NCBI RefSeq assembly: GCF_000317555.1
Contig: NC_020051.1
Span: forward strand, 62,001-126,000
Origin: Gloeocapsa sp. PCC 7428
Lineage (GTDB): Bacteria > Cyanobacteriota > Cyanobacteriia > Cyanobacteriales > Chroococcidiopsidaceae
DNA: 64,000 nt
Direction: 5' to 3'
The position numbers and the translations under genes were made by a program. Positions 60,701 through 64,000 of this stretch are shown here, one piece after another (positions within the stretch are counted from its first letter, which is position 1; each line of letters starts with the position of its first letter). Under the pieces are notes generated by a model. The model was not told the origin of the DNA, ran no database searches, and worked only from the letters and a program-made list of their open reading frames with translations.

Positions 60701-61010
60701 GCTCTTGAGGTAAGGGAGAAATATAAATTTTGTTGCCGTTGCACCAATCTTTTCCAGGCGGTCTTTTGAACTGGTCGATGAATTTGTATGGTTTATTGCC
60801 ATTTAAAATCCACCAGCTAAGAATCAGCCAAAATGTTGTGGCAAAGAACCATTGAATTCCCAAACTGAGAAATCCATTGGTGATGGTGTAACACACCATA
60901 GCGATCGCTATCCAGGGGACAAGCTGGTTGGCGGGAATTGGACCAATACTAGCTTCTTTACCGAGAATTTTATTAAACCGAATAAATTCTCTTTCTGGCG
61001 CTGAATTCAT
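57744..61010 (-). CDS. VirB3-VirB4 fusion ATPase of the T4SS
   Basis: 1088 residues. N-terminal two-helix unit (LVPWIAIAMVCYTITNGFLSLGIQWFFATTFWLILSWWIL) resembles VirB3/TrbD, fused to a VirB4/TraC-type ATPase. Walker A LLVTGTSGSGKSVM near ~637-645 and Walker B SLFIGDELSVLL near ~880. VirB4 is the motor that drives pilus biogenesis and is conserved in all mating systems. The largest gene of the cluster; ends 8 bp before the VirB5-like gene. Such VirB3-VirB4 fusions are known from several T4SS types. Confidence 0.88.
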   Translation of the reverse strand: MNSAPEREFIRFNKILGKEASIGPIPANQLVPWIAIAMVCYTITNGFLSLGIQWFFATTFWLILSWWILNGNKPYKFIDQFKRPPGKDWCNGNKIYISPLPQERPRWIRQRYSDSVVRVRLKPKVVPNQYQGKSIFMPFQNDVNLCCIAEIKKDNREVSAFLLEQGKDQYQVVFMFKLEGLHDVLTRNEVSGFADQVTEGFKGIPAKERMTFCLGCYSEDLERQQQLEDLADDCQLAPIAVLLRNEQKRVRELTVKGTRQVWQQYIFCTWTASNTAESAHSDWWSKIESKLKFGILAAIAGNTKVYQEQFFQKLFVKAFQEGFIPWELLLTTKMGLNVTPCTKTEAWQWLWNRFNSATAPAIPQVITLEENSDDGYKLYETKTTEKHSVTVLIEGHNGESACPEHRESRDTVFIRGRGVNKQCGVVVMEEPPTGWISAREQLRWVWKCMSAGFIRDTEAWVEISLANNFLIQDNLARQAKQTKAAKTRAFTKGAGRDVGAEIKQEESFDAQRRLYEGMKALHCAPVFLVFRETQEELNVACNAFANNFDTAKLIRERNIAWELWLQTLPITTKRMLHSTDVLSSERRLTPDTQTIAGFLPLTLPKAIDRRGVEFVSDRGGKPIYIDLFDGGAKRLLVTGTSGSGKSVMVWRFALEAVANNIPVVGMDISSGGNSSFKTAVQLLGDRGAYFDISRGSSNLMEPPDLRRFKKEEQQRRMESWKESILKALLAIAMGKVNSPHLAQRVEAILRLTLDVFLREPDIIDRYNRAFEQGWKSQEWQQIPILADFTRYCTRERLNLRSFEDLDRQAINQINSQISALLVSRLGRAIGRPSTFSPEPVVKFFALSGLTSEQDAYLMAISAHAACIRNALSHPQSLFIGDELSVLLKKPGFAQMIGETCATGRKDGIAVCLIGQDPDSFYDCAAGPQIMQNLNYRLTGCITSAAALSFQKLLGYDPAIISQNATESFLPRRSDLFSYWLIEKDGRFWKTRFYPGEMMLAAVANNQDEQMARNRVMVKYPDTVLGKLQGLAEFTQAYIPALKEGTGLKQIGISAIKGSAIPTVTQASECGSALIDVAMLSDSDRPLAA

Positions 61011-61093
61011 GTTGCTATGAAGAAAGATGATGAAGAATTAACTAGAAATCAAATTCAAAGTTTGCTTCCTAGTTCTTGTGCCTAGTTTGTAAA

Positions 61094-61651
61094 TTAGGCA
61101 CCCGTAAAAATTAACGTAATAATGTCTAAACCGATGACAATACCAAAGGCAAGCGCAACTTGAGTTGCAATGGGTCGCCAGTCATTTCCCTGCTGGGCTT
61201 GGTTGTAAGCAAATAAGCCTGCTGCTACAACAAGGAGCAAAAAGATAGCTCGAATCATGTTAAATACAGTCCCTACTGTTCCAGTATCAACGCCGGAGTT
61301 AGAGGCATTAACCAATTCACCTACAAAGTCTTCTAGACCGCTCAAAAATAGTGCATGAGCTGGAGCATCGAATAGTGTAAATAAACAGGTAGTTCCAATA
61401 ATTGCTGTAGCAACGTGCCAGAATCGAATTTTGGCATTAATCCACTTTTCAACCAACGGAATAGCACGACCTATGTTGTACAGTCCCAGGTAAACAATGC
61501 TCGCACAGCCGAGAATAGCCACCATCAAAGGCTCTTGAATCAGTAAGTAAGCTGTTACAGCAAGCAGCAGAACGATGAACATTACATCAAACCGATTAAT
61601 CCGGTTAAATCTACGCTTATTGGTGTAGGTAGTGAAACGCATGAGAGTCAT
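61094..61651 (-). CDS. VirB2/TrbC-like membrane protein
   Basis: 185 residues from ATG 61651, preceded by GAGGAG five bases upstream; a TTG at 61696 is a less likely start. Four or five hydrophobic segments: RFDVMFIVLLLAVTAYLLIQEPLMVAILGCASIVYLGLY, FWHVATAIIGTTCLFTLFDAPAHALFLSGLEDFVG, then FNMIRAIFLLLVVAAGLFAYNQAQQGNDW and ATQVALAFGIVIGLDIITLIFTG. The last two segments resemble a VirB2 pilin pair. It is the first gene of the T4SS run. Confidence 0.65.
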   Translation of the reverse strand: MTLMRFTTYTNKRRFNRINRFDVMFIVLLLAVTAYLLIQEPLMVAILGCASIVYLGLYNIGRAIPLVEKWINAKIRFWHVATAIIGTTCLFTLFDAPAHALFLSGLEDFVGELVNASNSGVDTGTVGTVFNMIRAIFLLLVVAAGLFAYNQAQQGNDWRPIATQVALAFGIVIGLDIITLIFTGA

Positions 61652-61856
61652 AATCTCCTCGAATTTGTTAATAGTTAAAATATTTGTTTCTAGCAATAGC
61701 GATCGCCAGCCTTCGAGCTTTTCGAGAAGCCGCTCAATTCTATTCGTAGAAAGAACAATGTACGGTGAAGCGATCGCCGTAAGCTTCCTGTAAGGTAAAG
61801 AAAGCCTTTCTCGAAGTGTAGGAGGGGCTGAGGCTGGCTGTTAAGAAATGGCTGCG

Positions 61857-64000
61857 TTACATTTCGATTTCTTTGTCAGAATAATGACGTGATTGAGTAG
61901 GCTTTCGCTCGGGTTTAGAAGCCTCTTTAGCTAGGTCTTGCTTTTGTTCTTGCTCCGCTTCTGCCTCTAAAACCAAAGATTCATTTAACAATGCCAAGAT
62001 TGGGGTGGGAATATCGCATTGTTCAACTCTGTAATACTCCGATTTAGAACCTTTTTCAGAAGGAGTAAGTGTGGCTTTGAAAACTTGCTCTCCTTCATTC
62101 AGCAAGTCATATCCAACTAAGCTTTTTTGGTTCTTAGATTTCATTACTTCAAATTCATAGTTATTTACTCCTTCTTCATCGGTAAATATAAACCCAGATT
62201 CGCCCTTACCGTTAAAAAATTCTGGGGAATGCTGTTTGAAATTGACAACAAACTCCTGAGCAAGCTGCTGTTTCTCAAATGCTTCAGGGGTCTGTGGCAA
62301 GATGCGAATATTGTCTATTTCCCTAGCAGAAAGCGAATCCTCCAACACTTTCCAGCTAGAGCCATCATCACTAATTGCTGTAAAGAGCTGGCGGTCGGCT
62401 TTGTCTTTTAAGGAAATACTAATGGACTCGGTGCTAGACCGATCTACATAGACTATTCGATCGGGTGGCAGCGAGCAACACAGCACATCTTCGTTCTGGA
62501 GCGCATCTTCGGTGTGTGCTGAGTAAACAAATGCCATGAGGGTGTTTGCCACTGTTGTTTGTTGCGAGATAGCAGCACGTCCCTCTGATGATTCCTGCAA
62601 TAACTCTGACTCTATGCGTTTGTCGATTCCTGCTTGTTGCTCTAGGGCTTCGATCCGTTCCTCTAAAGCATCAATGCGTTTGACAAGTCGATTGAGGTAT
62701 TCTTCAATTTGAGTCAGTTTGTCGTCCAGGCTGGCATTGGGGTTAAGCTTAATGGGCGGTAGAGGTGTCGATGTTGCGTCCAAACTATCGCCCAGTTGAT
62801 TGACTTTATCTGCCAGTTGATTTGTGGCTGCACCGATGCTATCCTCAACCGCATTTTCTGCTGGAGAATTTTGCACCTGACGCTTAGGAGTGGAAGTTTC
62901 AGCAGACTCAGTTGAAGGCTCATCATCGTCAACAGTACGAGCAGACCGATCGGCTGTTTGTAGTTGTTCAGCTCGTTCTGCAAGCTGCTGCGTTCGCCGA
63001 TCCTGTTTCTCTACTGTTTCTAGAATGCGACTTGCTCTTTTATCTGCTTGTGTTAACTCGGTTTCTCCAGGTTCTATAGCATTAAACGATCGCAATCGTT
63101 GCTCTCGTTGAATCAGCCCTTCAGTTCGTTCAGCCTGCTCCTGAATTAAATCTAGAATTTGCTGGAGACGCTTTTGTTGTTTAGAAGCAGTATTCTGCAA
63201 TGATTTGAAAACGTTTTCTCCAACCGCAAGCCCTAACGCTGCAAGTTGAGTTGCCAATCCAGCAACATTGATGCCGTTGACCTCGTATCCAGACACCGCA
63301 GCTCTAGCACCCATATTTGAAATTTCTTCAACTACAATTTGACCGTCGAGCGATGGTTTTTCATTCCGGTCATCTTTTTGGTCTTGAAACTTACCGTTAT
63401 CCTGTTGGCGCTTACCGTTGCTCGGTTGGGTCTTAGATTTCGATTTGGATTTAGTAACACTTTTAACAGGTGTAGAAGCTAGTTCGTCTACCTCTAAATT
63501 TAGGTCTGTGTCATTGAGTAGATCGTCTAACTCATCCTCGGAGAGAGACTGCTTAAAATCTTCAATCTGCTTTGGAGCAGATTTGCCTTTACCGTTCTGT
63601 TTTCCAGCTTGACGTTGTTTGGGCAGTTTAGCAGTCTGGGCGATCGGTTCGTCATCTAGTTCCAAGTCGCGATCGCTCTCAAACTTATCTTCTATTTCAC
63701 TCTCAAACTTTTCTAACTCTTCAACGTCACTTTCAAACTCATCATCAATTCCTAAACTCTCCAGAATTGCGGAGGGGGTGTATTTGTTTTCATCAATTTC
63801 TACCCCATGCTTTTGCAGGTTCAGTGCCAAATATTTACCACTAGTGCGTTCTTTGGGGTTACTGATGAGGTAGAACCGAAAGCCTCTAATTTCTCCGTCT
63901 GTACCTTCACACAGCTCCATTGCAATTGGTTGACTGCTGTGTTCCTCACTGTAAGACTCCACAAATTCTTTAAAATCTTGCAATGATGAAATAGAACCGT
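61857..64000 (-). CDS. Large hypothetical coiled-coil plasmid protein (5' partial)
   Basis: At least 714 residues; the frame is open to the right edge, so the start lies outside. N-terminal domain (SYSEEHSSQPIAMELCEGT, FRFYLISNPKERTSGKYLALNLQKHGVEIDENKYTPSAILESLGI). A long acidic and disordered linker follows, then a helical/coiled-coil region (LDDKLTQIEEYLNRLVKRIDALEERIEALEQ) and a C-terminal domain with VYVDRSSTESISI and FKQHSPEFFNGKGESGFIF. I recall similar proteins on cyanobacterial plasmids but cannot name the function. Could be associated with mobilisation. Separated from the VirB2-like gene by ~205 bp. Confidence 0.6.
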   Translation of the reverse strand, partial: GSISSLQDFKEFVESYSEEHSSQPIAMELCEGTDGEIRGFRFYLISNPKERTSGKYLALNLQKHGVEIDENKYTPSAILESLGIDDEFESDVEELEKFESEIEDKFESDRDLELDDEPIAQTAKLPKQRQAGKQNGKGKSAPKQIEDFKQSLSEDELDDLLNDTDLNLEVDELASTPVKSVTKSKSKSKTQPSNGKRQQDNGKFQDQKDDRNEKPSLDGQIVVEEISNMGARAAVSGYEVNGINVAGLATQLAALGLAVGENVFKSLQNTASKQQKRLQQILDLIQEQAERTEGLIQREQRLRSFNAIEPGETELTQADKRASRILETVEKQDRRTQQLAERAEQLQTADRSARTVDDDEPSTESAETSTPKRQVQNSPAENAVEDSIGAATNQLADKVNQLGDSLDATSTPLPPIKLNPNASLDDKLTQIEEYLNRLVKRIDALEERIEALEQQAGIDKRIESELLQESSEGRAAISQQTTVANTLMAFVYSAHTEDALQNEDVLCCSLPPDRIVYVDRSSTESISISLKDKADRQLFTAISDDGSSWKVLEDSLSAREIDNIRILPQTPEAFEKQQLAQEFVVNFKQHSPEFFNGKGESGFIFTDEEGVNNYEFEVMKSKNQKSLVGYDLLNEGEQVFKATLTPSEKGSKSEYYRVEQCDIPTPILALLNESLVLEAEAEQEQKQDLAKEASKPERKPTQSRHYSDKEIEM

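Overview
The window is cyanobacterial DNA, most likely from a large conjugative plasmid. Evidence: many HIP1-type octamers (GCGATCGC), cyanobacterial gene families (VKOR-thioredoxin fusion, RppA/NrsR-type two-component system, SmtB/ZiaR-type repressor), a parAB partition pair, and at the right end a type IV secretion (mating-pair) cluster ending in a topoisomerase I. I saw no rRNA, tRNA or CRISPR array. Both ends cut genes (a TolC-like gene on the left, a large unknown protein on the right).

Layout. (1) 1-19 kb, metal and efflux island: TolC-like outer-membrane protein; CopB-type (CPH) copper ATPase; a minus-strand operon of Zn/Cd ATPase, VKOR-Trx, TPR protein, CDF-like transporter and CPBP protease, divergent from an SmtB/ZiaR-type repressor, with a perfect 34-bp inverted repeat between them; an NrsRS-like two-component system divergent from a short RND adaptor plus HME-RND pump; then an ECF41-like sigma factor, azoreductase, SMI1/KNR4 protein and a TetR regulator. 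(2) 19.2-25.1 kb, AT-rich accessory segment: truncated hypothetical gene, a SLATT-domain membrane protein, a 31-bp tandem hairpin repeat, and a three-gene cassette (TIGR04255 protein, XRE-type HTH protein, unknown protein with an SHDCD motif) bracketed by two diverged ~82-bp direct repeats. This cassette and the SLATT gene are my best candidates for an undescribed, possibly defence-related, system. (3) 25.1-29.7 kb: NrsD-like MFS exporter with a very His-rich tail, MscS channel, CorC/HlyC protein. (4) 29.8-32.8 kb: a graveyard of decayed genes (AI-2E transporter stub joined to an SmtB remnant at a GCGATC, Na/Ca exchanger remnant, YnfA with an in-frame TGA, two DUF305 remnants) around an intact ZIP transporter. 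(5) 33-37.2 kb: multicopper oxidase, ZIP transporter and Rieske protein in one operon, a TPR protein, and a chimeric transposase/ABC-3 permease remnant. (6) 37.3-43.8 kb: a MerR-controlled metal locus (periplasmic propeller, small membrane and Met-rich periplasmic proteins, two MerR regulators, MerF-like transporter, thioredoxin-like protein) with four promoters whose -35 and -10 boxes are 20 bp apart over dyads. (7) 44-50 kb, plasmid maintenance: DUF4238 protein, zinc-ribbon proteins, a coiled-coil protein with duplicated C-terminal domains, ParA and ParB. (8) 50.3-64 kb: TopA and an MPF_C-like T4SS read leftward (VirB2-like, VirB3-VirB4 fusion, VirB5/TrbJ-like, VirB6/TrbL-like, VirB8-like, VirB10/TrbI-like, VirB9-like).

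Together the cargo genes handle Zn/Cd, Cu, Ni/Co and probably Hg-like metals through cytoplasmic efflux ATPases, a trans-envelope RND pump, an MFS exporter and periplasmic redox or binding proteins, each under a local metal sensor. They sit on a mobile backbone that has collected and lost many metal genes. Gene names are family assignments from motifs read by eye; no database search was made.
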